Part shown: one piece after another, positions 43,836 to 52,380 of the stretch
Layout: every line of letters begins with the position of its first letter
How positions within the stretch are numbered: the first letter of the stretch is position 1
Assembly: GCA_910589075.1 (NCBI GenBank)
Contig: CAJUSK010000030.1
Coordinates: 9,831-73,830, forward strand
Origin: an uncultured Lachnospiraceae bacterium
GTDB lineage: Bacteria; Bacillota; Clostridia; Lachnospirales; Lachnospiraceae
Reading direction: 5' to 3'
DNA: 64,000 nt
Position numbers and translations under genes: made by a program
Notes under the pieces: model-generated
Databases searched by the model: none
Seen by the model: the letters and a program-made list of their open reading frames with translations, nothing else
What the model was told of the DNA's origin: nothing

Positions 43836-45339
43836 TTTTATTCTGAATTGTGAAGGAATTTCCAAAGCATTCGGCGGAACGCAGGCTTTAAAAGATGTGC
43901 AGCTGCATGTCAGGGCAGGCGAAGTGCATGCGCTTTTGGGAGAGAACGGAGCAGGCAAATCCACTCTGATGAAAATCGTAATCGGACTGATCAGACAGGA
44001 CACAGGTACGATGGAATTTGAAGGGAAGCCCTATCAGGCGAACGGCCCGGTGGATGCGCTGAACTCCGGTATTTCAATGATTCACCAGGAATTGAATCCG
44101 GAGCCGTATCTGACGGTTGCCGAAAGTATTTTCTTAAAGCGGGAAAGTACAAAGGGGTTTTTGCTGGATAAGAAAACCCAGAATGAGAAATGTGAGGCAT
44201 TACTCAGGAAATTTGATGTTCCGTATACTGCCAAAACCATGATGAAGGACTTAACGCTGGCGCAGATACAGATGGTGGAAATTATCAAGGCGGTTTCCTG
44301 TGATGCCAGACTGATTATTATGGATGAGCCTACGTCTTCGCTGGACAGCACAGAAACGGATCACCTGTTTGACACGATCCGGGATTTGAAGAGCAAGGGT
44401 GTTGCCATTATCTACATCTCCCACAGAATGGAAGAAATTTTTGAAATCTGTGATCATGTATCTGTATTCAGAAACGGAACCTATGTGGATACCAAATCCA
44501 TGGAAGGGGTAACGAGGGAAGAACTGATTTCCATGATGGTAGGCCGTGAGGTTAAAAACGTATTCCCGAAAGTGGACTGCGAAATCGGAGAGACGGTTTT
44601 TAAGGTGGAAAACCTGTGCGGCGGCGGATTTGAAAATGTAAGTTTTGAAGTACATAAAGGTGAGATACTGGGATTGTCCGGGCTGGTTGGATCGGGGCGG
44701 AGTGAGACGGTGCGGGCTATCTTTGGACTGGACCCGGTGACTTCGGGCAAGATGTATCTGGACGGAAAAGAGATTACCAACAAAGATACAAGATCTGCCA
44801 TCAAAAAGGGCATCTGTATGGTAAATGAGGACAGAAAGAAATATGGTCTCTGCCTGCTGCGTTCCATCCGTGAAAATGTATCTCTGCCCAATCTGCCTGA
44901 AAAACAGAAGGGGCTTGTGCTGAACCAGAAACGGGAAAAACAGGAAGTGGAAGAAGTTTCCAGAAAACTCACCGTAAAATGTGCCAGCATTGAGCATAAC
45001 GGATTTTCGCTGAGCGGCGGCAATCAGCAGAAAGTGGTACTTGCAAAATGGATTATGGCCAATCCGAAAGTACTCATACTGGACGAGCCGACCAGAGGTG
45101 TGGATGTGGGCGCCAAATCGGAGATTCATGCGCTGATGTGTGAATTTGCCGCAAAAGGCATGGCGGTTATTATGATTTCCTCGGAACTGCCGGAAGTTAT
45201 GGGTATGAGCGACCGTATTTTAGTATACCACGAAGGGAAAATCAATGGTGAGGTGAGCAGGGCGGAAATACTGAACGGCACTGTGACACAGAAAGAAATT
45301 CTTGAAGTAGCTTTCGGGCAGAAGAGAGGGAGGAATTAG
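43822..45339 (+). CDS. sugar ABC transporter ATP-binding protein (RbsA/MglA-type)
   Basis: The start is GTG 43822 in a GGAGAAGGAGAGA context, overlapping the kinase end by 14 bases. The 505-residue protein is a tandem ABC ATPase: first half with LLGENGAGKSTL (Walker A), LTLAQIQMVEIIKA and LIIMDEPTSSLD; second half with the degenerate Walker A LSGLVGSGRSE, LSGGNQQKVVLAKW and LILDEPTRGVD. This is the usual architecture for ribose/xylose/galactose-type importers. It pairs with the permease and binding protein that follow. Confidence 0.92.
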   Translation: MTENNFILNCEGISKAFGGTQALKDVQLHVRAGEVHALLGENGAGKSTLMKIVIGLIRQDTGTMEFEGKPYQANGPVDALNSGISMIHQELNPEPYLTVAESIFLKRESTKGFLLDKKTQNEKCEALLRKFDVPYTAKTMMKDLTLAQIQMVEIIKAVSCDARLIIMDEPTSSLDSTETDHLFDTIRDLKSKGVAIIYISHRMEEIFEICDHVSVFRNGTYVDTKSMEGVTREELISMMVGREVKNVFPKVDCEIGETVFKVENLCGGGFENVSFEVHKGEILGLSGLVGSGRSETVRAIFGLDPVTSGKMYLDGKEITNKDTRSAIKKGICMVNEDRKKYGLCLLRSIRENVSLPNLPEKQKGLVLNQKREKQEVEEVSRKLTVKCASIEHNGFSLSGGNQQKVVLAKWIMANPKVLILDEPTRGVDVGAKSEIHALMCEFAAKGMAVIMISSELPEVMGMSDRILVYHEGKINGEVSRAEILNGTVTQKEILEVAFGQKRGRN

Positions 45340-45342
45340 TAC

Positions 45343-46311
45343 ATGAATCGTAAGAACAAATCAAAAAACAATGACGCGTTCCGTATGTTTATGGGTAAAT
45401 ACGGTATTGGCGTAATACTGGTCTTCATGCTTATTATTATATCCATTATGAAGCCCAGATTTATTTATCCAAGCAATATACTCAATATTCTGACACAGAT
45501 TTCCGTAAACTGCCTGATTGCATATGGTATGTGTCTGGCCATTACCACAGGTGGTATTGACCTTTCGGTTGGTTCCCAGCTTGCACTGGTGAGTTGTCTT
45601 TTGGGACAGTTTATTGTGAACATGCAGATGAATGTTTTCCTGGCATGTGTTCTGGCAGCGCTGGCAGCCGCTTTCCTGGGATTTGTAAACGGTTTCCTGA
45701 TTGCAAAGTTTGATATGTTCCCCTTCGTGGTTACACTGGCCACACAGCTTGTCATCCGAAGCATGGCACAGATTATCAGCGACGGAAAAGGGCTTTCCAT
45801 GGCAATGCCTGAATTTAAGGTAATCTATTCCGGTACATTGCTGGGGATTCCGCTGCCGATTGTTTACATGATTTTGATTTCGGTTGTTATGTACATCGTT
45901 CTCCACTGGACCAGGTTCGGACGCTATGTATTTGCGGTAGGCGGTAATGTGCATGCGGCAATCGCTTCCGGTGTCAGTGTATTTTGGACAAAAACCATGT
46001 GTTATACCATCAGCGGCCTGCTGGCTGGCCTTGCCGGGATTATTTTCTCCAGTAAGACCGGTTCCGCACAGTCCAATATCGGTGTGGGGTATGAAACTGA
46101 CGCGGTTGCAGCCTGCGTGCTGGGCGGTACTTCTTTTGCAGGCGGTATTGCCACAGCGCCCGGCGTTTTACTCGGCGCCATTATTATCGGATGTATTTAC
46201 AATGGTATGAACTTCCTGAATATCGGCAGTTATTATCAGTATATGACAAAGGGTATCATTATCATCTTTGCGGTGCTGTTGGATATGGTGATTAATAAGA
46301 AAGGCAACTGA
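45343..46311 (+). CDS. sugar ABC transporter permease (RbsC-type)
   Basis: The 322-residue hydrophobic protein has about eight to ten membrane segments and the signature AYGMCLAITTGGIDLSVGS with FPFVVTLATQLVIRSMAQIISDGKG, plus the C-terminal AVAACVLGGTSFAGG of ribose-type permeases. It forms the channel for the ATPase encoded three bases upstream. Confidence 0.92.
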   Translation: MNRKNKSKNNDAFRMFMGKYGIGVILVFMLIIISIMKPRFIYPSNILNILTQISVNCLIAYGMCLAITTGGIDLSVGSQLALVSCLLGQFIVNMQMNVFLACVLAALAAAFLGFVNGFLIAKFDMFPFVVTLATQLVIRSMAQIISDGKGLSMAMPEFKVIYSGTLLGIPLPIVYMILISVVMYIVLHWTRFGRYVFAVGGNVHAAIASGVSVFWTKTMCYTISGLLAGLAGIIFSSKTGSAQSNIGVGYETDAVAACVLGGTSFAGGIATAPGVLLGAIIIGCIYNGMNFLNIGSYYQYMTKGIIIIFAVLLDMVINKKGN

Positions 46312-46374
46312 TGTTGGAATAACGTGGAGAAATCCAGTTATTTATAAACTATTCACAAAGATGGAGGGTAAAAG

Positions 46375-47451
46375 ATGATGAAAAAAGTTATTGCGACTCT
46401 GATGACGGCCGCTATGGCAATGAGTCTGGTGGCATGCGGCGGCGGTGGAGACACGGCTCCTGCACAGGATGCAGGGCCTGCACAGGATGAAGCACCTGCA
46501 GCAGATGATGCAGAAGCGCCGGCAGATGATGCGGCGGCAGCAGGTGATGCGACAGCAGCAGGCGGCGATCTGAACGGCGACGGCAAGATTGTTGTGGGCT
46601 ACATTTCCAAAAATACGGTGGATGTATTCCATGCACAGATTAATGGTGCGGCAGAAGAAAAACTCAATGCGCTGAAAGAGGAAGGCGTTATTGATGACTG
46701 GACAGGTATTCTGGATGGTAATACAGATGCTGCAAAGCAGTGTGACCTTGCACAGGACTGCATCAATTACAACTGTGACTATGTAATTATTCTGCCCGCT
46801 GAATCCACAGCCAGCGATCCTGCTGTTACCTCTCTGAGCGACGCAGGTATTGGCGTAATCGTTGTAAACTCCAAAACAGACAGTACAGATTCTCTGGCAC
46901 TTACATATTGCGGTTCTGATGATGTATTTGCAGGCGAGTTGATGGGACAATATGTTCAGGAGAAGGTTCCGGACGGCGGCGTATATGTTCACTGCCAGGG
47001 GATTATCGGCAACTCCGCACAGCAGCAGAGGGGCGAGGGCATCATGAATACCGTTGGCGCAGACTCCAAATGGACTTTGGCGGCAGATGTTCCCTGTGAC
47101 TGGGATCCTTCCAAAGCTGTAAATGCAGTTGACGATTATCTGGCACAGTACGGCGATGACCTGAAAGCCGTTATCTGTGACAACGACGATATGTCTTCCG
47201 CGGCACAGACAGAGTGCAATGCAAAAGGCAGAGAAGACATCGTATGTATCGGTGTTGACGGAAACCAGGGACCTCTTCAGATGGTAAAAGACGGTACTCT
47301 TGGCGCAACTGTTCTGCAGGATGGCGCAGGTCAGGTTCTGGCAGGAATTGATGCGGTTGTGAAATCCGTAAACGGTGAGACGGTAGAGAAAGAATATTCC
47401 ATTCCTTTCGTACTCGTTACATCCGAAAACGTAGATGAATATCTGAAATAA
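46375..47451 (+). CDS. sugar ABC transporter substrate-binding lipoprotein (RbsB-type)
   Basis: The 358-residue precursor has a lipoprotein signal with Cys21 (LVAC), then an alanine/aspartate-rich linker of about 45 residues. The mature part is a periplasmic-binding-protein type I fold (IVVGYISKNTVDVFHAQINGAAEEKL, YVIILPAESTAS, IGVDGNQGPLQMVKDGTLGATVLQDG). It would capture a sugar or polyol outside the membrane. Its ligand is the key unknown for the locus; the three kinases and isomerases nearby point to a ketose, tetrose or polyol. Confidence 0.9.
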   Translation: MMKKVIATLMTAAMAMSLVACGGGGDTAPAQDAGPAQDEAPAADDAEAPADDAAAAGDATAAGGDLNGDGKIVVGYISKNTVDVFHAQINGAAEEKLNALKEEGVIDDWTGILDGNTDAAKQCDLAQDCINYNCDYVIILPAESTASDPAVTSLSDAGIGVIVVNSKTDSTDSLALTYCGSDDVFAGELMGQYVQEKVPDGGVYVHCQGIIGNSAQQQRGEGIMNTVGADSKWTLAADVPCDWDPSKAVNAVDDYLAQYGDDLKAVICDNDDMSSAAQTECNAKGREDIVCIGVDGNQGPLQMVKDGTLGATVLQDGAGQVLAGIDAVVKSVNGETVEKEYSIPFVLVTSENVDEYLK

Positions 47452-47490
47452 TTCCCATCTGTTTCAGGGGTGTGGGGAGAAACCCGGAGG

Positions 47491-47537
47491 AGGGCTGTCA
47501 TGCTGGTCAGTGGAAATTGGGCGGCGACAGCCCTTTT
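47491..47537 (+). terminator. likely terminator after the binding-protein gene
   Basis: AGGGCTGTC (47491-47499) pairs with GACAGCCCT (47526-47534), followed by a short T-rich run. It lies between the transporter genes and the dihydroxyacetone-type kinase, and may only partly stop transcription. Confidence 0.55.
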
Positions 47538-47541
47538 CTAT

Positions 47542-47623
47542 TATGACAATAGGTTTGCCGGCGAAGCCTGCAATCTATTATTCAAGACAATAGGTTTGCC
47601 GGCGAAGTATGCAATCTATTGTA
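47542..47623. repeat. two tandem copies of a 41-base palindromic repeat
   Basis: Units 47542-47582 and 47583-47623 share GACAATAGGTTTGCCGGCGA and end with CAATCTATT. Each can fold with ACAATAG against CTATTGT arms and an inner TTGC/GCAA stem (the first copy has a changed end). The same unit is found four times at 53348-53511. Confidence 0.85.
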
Positions 47624-47651
47624 TGGATTTTTATAGAGGAGGTATGATTTC

Positions 47652-49412
47652 GTGAAAAAAATTTTGAACGCGGATGTTTCCAATGTGGTGGAAGAGATGC
47701 TGCAGGGGTATCTTCTGGCTTACAGGCATTTCTATAAAAGAGTAAAGGAGTATCATGCGATTGTGTACAGGGGACACAGAAAGGATAAGGTGGCGCTTGT
47801 GATTGGGGGCGGCAGCGGGCATGAACCGATGTTTACCGGTTTTTGCGGTGCAGGACTGGCAGACGGTGTTGCATGCGGCAATATTTGTGCGTCGCCGAAT
47901 CCGGATCTGGTACGGGCGGCGGGCGCGGCTGTGGACCAGGGGAAAGGGGTGTTATTTGTCTATGGCTGCTATGCCGGTGACAATCTGAATTTTGATATGG
48001 GAGAAGAATTGCTTCAGAAAGAAGGCGTTCGGACGGCCCATGTGCGGGTATGGGATGATCTGGCGTCTGCGCCCAGGGAGAGAGTCAGCGACAGACGGGG
48101 CATTGCCGGTGATGTGTTTGTAATCAAAATTGCCGGCGCCGCCTGTGATGCGGGGCTGGAACTGGATGAAGTGGTGCGGATTACGGAAAAAGCCAGAGAT
48201 CGGTTAAATACCATCGGAGTGGCCACCAGCCCCGGTACACTGCCCGGCAATGACAGGCCTACCTTTGAACTGGCGGATGACGAGATGGAGTTTGGCATGG
48301 GCATTCACGGCGAACCGGGGATTGAACGGACAAAGATGCAGACGGCACAGGAGATGGTGGATCGGATGTACCGGGAACTGAAAGAAGAGATGGGGCTGCA
48401 GGCCGGGGATGAAATTGCGGTGCTTGTAAACGGCCTTGGTTCCACGCCGTTGCTGGAACTGAATCTGGTGTACTTTGATCTGTATCAGCATCTGAAAGAA
48501 GACGGTATCAGAGTGTATGACAGTGAAATCAAAACGTACTGTACCAGTATGGAAATGGGAGGGTTTTCCATCAGTATACTCAAGCTGGATGAAGAGCTGA
48601 AAATCTATTATGATATGCCCTGTTATTCTCCTTATTACGCCAAAGGAAGCTATGGCGCAGGGACGACGGATATGGATATGGAAGAACCGGAGATGGAAGA
48701 AGCGGAACTGTTTGAAGAACAGGAAGACGATCAGGTGGTGGTAGTCAGAAGCAGAGAAGGAGTTCTCCCCGAATTGTGCGGCGAGGATGTGCGCAATATG
48801 CTGCTTTATATTGCGGATAAAATCATTGCAAAAAAACCATATCTGACAGAAATCGACAGCGCTATTGGAGATGGGGACCATGGAATCGGCATGGCGGGCG
48901 GTATGCGCAAAGTCAAAAAGAAACTGCTTGCCATGCAGGGGGAGACGAATGTATATAAACTGTTCGAGGCTGCCGGGACGGAAATGCTGATGTCCATGGG
49001 CGGTGCTTCCGGTGTTATTTTTGGCAGTCTCTATCTGGCAGGAGCCAAAGGGACGGAGGCACAGGACTTTCTGAAGGCAGAGGATCTTGCCCGTATGGAG
49101 CGCAGGAGCCTGGAGGCTATCCGGGAGAGGGGGAAAGCTGTAAAAGGTGACAAGACCATGGTGGATGCACTGCTGCCGGCAGTGGAAGCGCTGGAGAAAA
49201 ATAAAGAAGAAACATTGCTACAGGCGCTGCAGGCGGCAGAGACCGCCGCGTTGCAGGGTGTAGAGGATACCAAAGGATATATGGCGAAATTCGGACGTGC
49301 CAAATCTCTGCTGGAGCGGGCTGTGGGACATCAGGATGCGGGGGCGACTTCGGTATGGCTGATATTCCAGGGGATGCGTGAGTTTGTGGAAGGTAAATTG
49401 GAGAATTTTTAG
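47652..49412 (+). CDS. DhaK-DhaL fusion kinase (dihydroxyacetone/erythrulose kinase type)
   Basis: The start is GTG 47652; the strong GAGGAGG is nine bases upstream and an intervening ATG is followed by a stop. The 586-residue protein has an N-terminal DhaK domain with VIGGGSGHEPMFTGF and MGIHGEPG, where His219 would form the covalent hemiaminal with the substrate carbonyl. The C-terminal DhaL domain has IDSAIGDGDHGIGMAGG for Mg-ATP. Such ATP-dependent single-chain enzymes phosphorylate dihydroxyacetone or C4 ketoses. Together with the next gene (TIM-like) and the RpiB gene, an L-erythrulose kinase role is favoured. Confidence 0.85.
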   Translation: MKKILNADVSNVVEEMLQGYLLAYRHFYKRVKEYHAIVYRGHRKDKVALVIGGGSGHEPMFTGFCGAGLADGVACGNICASPNPDLVRAAGAAVDQGKGVLFVYGCYAGDNLNFDMGEELLQKEGVRTAHVRVWDDLASAPRERVSDRRGIAGDVFVIKIAGAACDAGLELDEVVRITEKARDRLNTIGVATSPGTLPGNDRPTFELADDEMEFGMGIHGEPGIERTKMQTAQEMVDRMYRELKEEMGLQAGDEIAVLVNGLGSTPLLELNLVYFDLYQHLKEDGIRVYDSEIKTYCTSMEMGGFSISILKLDEELKIYYDMPCYSPYYAKGSYGAGTTDMDMEEPEMEEAELFEEQEDDQVVVVRSREGVLPELCGEDVRNMLLYIADKIIAKKPYLTEIDSAIGDGDHGIGMAGGMRKVKKKLLAMQGETNVYKLFEAAGTEMLMSMGGASGVIFGSLYLAGAKGTEAQDFLKAEDLARMERRSLEAIRERGKAVKGDKTMVDALLPAVEALEKNKEETLLQALQAAETAALQGVEDTKGYMAKFGRAKSLLERAVGHQDAGATSVWLIFQGMREFVEGKLENF

Positions 49413-49433
49413 ACAGAGGGAGACAGGATACAC

Positions 49434-50210
49434 ATGAAAAAATATTATTTTGGCAGCAATCTGAAAATGTATAAAACCATCCGGGAGACGACGGCATATC
49501 TGACTTCTCTGGCGGAACTGACAAATGATATCGGCAGGGAAAAAATAGAATTGTTTATCATTCCTTCCTATACATCTCTGGAGCAGGCTTCGGCGTCGGT
49601 TGATCACGGACTGATCAGACTGGGCGCACAGAATATGTGCTGGGAGGAGCAGGGGCAGTTTACCGGTGAAATTTCTCCGCTGATGCTGCAGGAGACAGAG
49701 ATGGATCTGGTAATGATCGGACATTCCGAACGGCGGCATGTTTTCGGGGAAAGGGACGAAGAGGAAAACCGGAAGGTAAAATGTGCGTTGGATCATGGAC
49801 TTACCGCTCTTTTGTGCATTGGGGAGACGGCAGAAGACAAACAATATGGCGTGGGCCCGGAAGTGCTGCGTATGCAGTTGAAAAAAGGATTCCATGAAAT
49901 CGACAGCGCGTCTGTGGGAAAATTGTGGGTTGCCTATGAACCGGTGTGGTCCATCGGCGTAAACGGAACGCCGGCCACTGCGGAGTATGCGGAAAAAATG
50001 CATGGTGAGATCAAAAAATGTCTGGAGGAGATGTTTGGCGAAAAGAGCCGGGAGATTCCTGTTCTGTATGGTGGCAGTGTCAATCCGGACAATGGGGAGG
50101 AACTGATTGTCCAGCCCTCGATTGACGGATTGTTTGTGGGGCGTGCCGCATGGCAGGCAGACCGATTCAATGAACTGATCAGAAACGCAATGAAAGCGGT
50201 GGGACTGTAA
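49434..50210 (+). CDS. triosephosphate-isomerase-like protein, possible tetrulose-phosphate isomerase
   Basis: The 258-residue TIM barrel keeps the catalytic Lys11 (NLKMY), His97 (IGHSERRHVFGE) and Glu169 (AYEPVWSIG), and the phosphate-binding loop VLYGGSVNPDN. The N-terminal motif is NLKMY rather than the NWKMN of housekeeping TpiA, and the C-terminus has FVGRAAWQADRFNELI. These features resemble TIM-like enzymes that act on erythrulose phosphates in tetritol pathways. The location, 21 bases behind the DhaK-DhaL gene, fits that role. Ordinary triosephosphate isomerase activity is the alternative. Confidence 0.82.
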   Translation: MKKYYFGSNLKMYKTIRETTAYLTSLAELTNDIGREKIELFIIPSYTSLEQASASVDHGLIRLGAQNMCWEEQGQFTGEISPLMLQETEMDLVMIGHSERRHVFGERDEEENRKVKCALDHGLTALLCIGETAEDKQYGVGPEVLRMQLKKGFHEIDSASVGKLWVAYEPVWSIGVNGTPATAEYAEKMHGEIKKCLEEMFGEKSREIPVLYGGSVNPDNGEELIVQPSIDGLFVGRAAWQADRFNELIRNAMKAVGL

Positions 50211-50238
50211 GCGGAGAACTGGACGGATGACGAAAAAA

Positions 50239-50279
50239 ACTCCATGAATGGGAATTTGCCACATTCATGGAGTTTTTTT
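50239..50279. terminator. bidirectional terminator between convergent genes
   Basis: ACTCCATGAATG pairs perfectly with CATTCATGGAGT around an 11-base loop. A-run before and T-run after serve both the plus-strand TIM gene and the minus-strand RpiB gene. Confidence 0.88.
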
Positions 50280-50283
50280 AGTT

Positions 50284-50363
50284 CATGACAATAGAAAGTT
50301 CGCAAAGTGTGTTTTCTGTTGTTCACGACAATAGAAGATTTGCAAAGTGTGGATTCTATTGTC
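50284..50363. repeat. two tandem 40-base palindromic repeats (variant unit)
   Basis: Units 50284-50323 and 50324-50363 both read CA(T/C)GACAATAGAA, then GCAAAGTGT, then TTCT(G/A)TTGT. The outer arms match the 41-base repeat at 47542 and 53348, but the central part differs, so this is a second subtype. Confidence 0.75.
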
Positions 50364-50380
50364 TCTGATGTTGTTCGGAT

Positions 50381-50827
50381 TTAACTGCAATGCGCTGTCT
50401 CGTATTCGACAAAGGCATCTACTTTAGGCTGTGAAGCGCATCCCGGGACAAATTCATTGCTTAGAAATGCATCCACCAGTTCCTCACGCAGCTTGCTGCC
50501 GGTGGTAAAGGCACCCATACATGCGATATTGGCATCGTTGCTCAGACGGGCTCTTTTTGCGGAATATACATCGGACAGCAGGGCGGCGTAAGCGCCTTTT
50601 ACCTTGTTTGCCGAAATGGATACGCCGATGCCGGTTCCGCAGATAATAATGCCCCTGTCATAGTCTCCGGAGGCGACGGCCTGTGCAACTCTGATTGCCG
50701 TGTTGGCATAGATGGGGTCGGCGCTGCCGAAATCTGTGATTTCTCCGTACTGTTTCTGTTTCATAAACGTAATCAGTTCTTCTTTTGCTTCCTGTGCGTT
50801 GGGGTCACATCCGATTGCAATTTTCAT
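50381..50827 (-). CDS. RpiB/LacAB-family isomerase, likely erythrulose-4-phosphate type
   Basis: The start is the minus-strand ATG ending at 50827, eight bases after AAAGGAG. The 148-residue protein has IAIGCDPNAQEAKEELI, DFGSADPIYANTAIRVAQAVA, GIIICGTGIGVSISANKVKGAYAALLSD with the active-site cysteine in ICGTG, and ARLSNDANIACMG. The DPIYAN segment and the replaced C-terminus are seen in RpiB paralogues that isomerise D-erythrulose-4-phosphate to D-erythrose-4-phosphate. It follows the cupin isomerase gene by 59 bases on the same strand. Confidence 0.85.
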   Translation of the reverse strand: MKIAIGCDPNAQEAKEELITFMKQKQYGEITDFGSADPIYANTAIRVAQAVASGDYDRGIIICGTGIGVSISANKVKGAYAALLSDVYSAKRARLSNDANIACMGAFTTGSKLREELVDAFLSNEFVPGCASQPKVDAFVEYETAHCS

Positions 50828-50886
50828 CGTTTTTTCTCCTTTCATCAGTCGAACACAGATTCGCTGTATATGTATCCGTGGGCTTT

Positions 50887-52092
50887 CTATTTCCCGGCAG
50901 GCACTTCCGGGTTGTTGTTTGCGAAATTTTGTAAGATGACAAGGGGGCTGTAAGTACTGGTGTTTACAATCTGGATTCCCTTTTTGGCAGCCGGTTCGGA
51001 AACGAAGAATTCATCTGCGGTCAGGTCGTCGTAACGTACAAGTTCAGGCGCTTCGCATTCAAAGACGCCGAAACGGCCGTGTCCCTGTACGACTACAGCA
51101 CAATAGCATGCCTGGTCTGTGAGTGTGATGGAGGCGCCCGGCGCAACGGTTACTTCCTTTGCGGCAACCCATTCGTTTGCATAGGCAATCCACTGCTGGG
51201 AAAGGCCTTTCTGTGTTTCCGGCAACGGTTTGGGAGCACGGAAATAGGTTTCCTTATAATCAGGCCGTGTGCTTTCTTCCCAGTCGATCTGCGCAAAGAT
51301 GGCGTTCAGGTCCTCTTTTTCCTCTTCCGGCGCGCAGTCGGTCAGCATGTTGTGGGGATTGATTTCACCCATGGTGACATTTTCCATAATGGTATTTACA
51401 TCGCTGTTCCACTGAGGCTCATAGGTAACAAGAGAAGCGGGCGCATGGATAACGCCTGCAGGTGTGTACCAGCCGGTACCTAACTGGATGCGGTATGCCC
51501 TGGACAGTTCTGTGATGCGGTTATCTTTTGTATCATAGTCGCGGAGACACTGCATAACCTCTTCTTTTGTGGTAGAGGGGTCGAAACCAAAGTAGGTGAG
51601 AGGCATTCTTCCGAGATAGCCGCTGTTATACTGGCGGGGGAAGAAGTAGGCTTCGGGTTTTCCGTGCAGGCCGATTTTGTTTGCCTGTTCTTCCTTGAGA
51701 TGAAGATGATGGAAGAGGGGCTTGTCATAATCGTACAGTTTCGCAAACGTGGGCCAGGTGCCGTAGGATTCCATAAGGGAATCGCCGATCAGGTCGGCGC
51801 CCAGTTCTTCCACATACTCTGCAAACAGCGCTTTTGCCTTTGTGGCAGTGTCCTCCACAACGAAGCTCATACCTTCGGTGGGGCCGGTTTTGGGGCCGTT
51901 CAAGGCTTTTGCCAGGGAACCGATCCAGCGTTCGCAGATGCCGCCCCGATCCATGCCCAGCGCATAGTAATCGTCGGGATGCAGACGCAGCCTTCTGCCG
52001 GGCTCGTTAAATCCACGGGGAACCCATGTGGGGGCCAGGTGCAGGATGCCTTCTCCGGCTTCAAAAATTTTTCTGATTGTTTCTTTTGACAT
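50887..52092 (-). CDS. cupin-type sugar isomerase-like protein (type I phosphomannose isomerase-like)
   Basis: The start is the minus-strand ATG ending at 52092, after AAGGAGG. The 401-residue protein has APTWVPRGFNEPGRRLRLHPDDYYALG at the start, metal-ligand-like LFHHLHLKEEQ and GTGWYTPAGVIHAPASLVTYEPQW in a cupin core, and a C-terminal cupin-like end (ACYCAVVVQGHGRFG). Type I phosphomannose isomerases and D-lyxose isomerases share this Zn-dependent aldose-ketose chemistry. It could convert the imported aldose to the ketose used by the kinases. The exact substrate is unknown. Confidence 0.68.
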   Translation of the reverse strand: MSKETIRKIFEAGEGILHLAPTWVPRGFNEPGRRLRLHPDDYYALGMDRGGICERWIGSLAKALNGPKTGPTEGMSFVVEDTATKAKALFAEYVEELGADLIGDSLMESYGTWPTFAKLYDYDKPLFHHLHLKEEQANKIGLHGKPEAYFFPRQYNSGYLGRMPLTYFGFDPSTTKEEVMQCLRDYDTKDNRITELSRAYRIQLGTGWYTPAGVIHAPASLVTYEPQWNSDVNTIMENVTMGEINPHNMLTDCAPEEEKEDLNAIFAQIDWEESTRPDYKETYFRAPKPLPETQKGLSQQWIAYANEWVAAKEVTVAPGASITLTDQACYCAVVVQGHGRFGVFECEAPELVRYDDLTADEFFVSEPAAKKGIQIVNTSTYSPLVILQNFANNNPEVPAGK

Positions 52093-52166
52093 AGTAACGC
52101 CTCCTTGGAAATAGATGTTTTTTGTTTTGTTGAGCATTTCCACGCGCGGAATCAAAGCTGTATACT

Positions 52167-52182
52167 ATTAATTTGAATTAAT
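52167..52182. promoter_or_regulatory. 16-base palindrome, candidate operator
   Basis: ATTAATT-TG-AATTAAT is a perfect inverted repeat with a two-base centre, about 75 bases upstream of the cupin isomerase start. The GAATTAAT half also occurs over the distal promoter of the RpiR gene (39887-39895 region). In A+T-rich DNA this may be chance. Confidence 0.3.
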
Positions 52183-52312
52183 CTATAAAAGAATTATATA
52201 GGATAATATGTCATAAATCAATAATATTTTTTATATATAAGAAAAAATATTTTATATAAAAGGCAAAATTTACGAGAAAATAATAAAAAATGAAGGAAAA
52301 ATGGAAAAAGGC

Positions 52313-52341
52313 TTGACAGAAATGAAGAAAAATTTTATCAT
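52313..52341 (+). promoter_or_regulatory. sigma-A promoter for the class II aldolase gene
   Basis: TTGACA (52313-52318), 17-base spacer, TATCAT (52336-52341). Transcription would start near 52348, 33 bases before the start codon. Confidence 0.75.
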
Positions 52342-52380
52342 AAGATCAGAGCATAACATACAGATCAGGAGGGTAAAATT

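Larger units (their letters stand above)
52093..52380. other. divergent intergenic region between the cupin isomerase and aldolase genes
   Basis: This 288-base, very A+T-rich region separates two divergent genes. It has one clear promoter toward the aldolase and a 16-base palindrome near the isomerase side. No coding region is seen. Confidence 0.6.
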
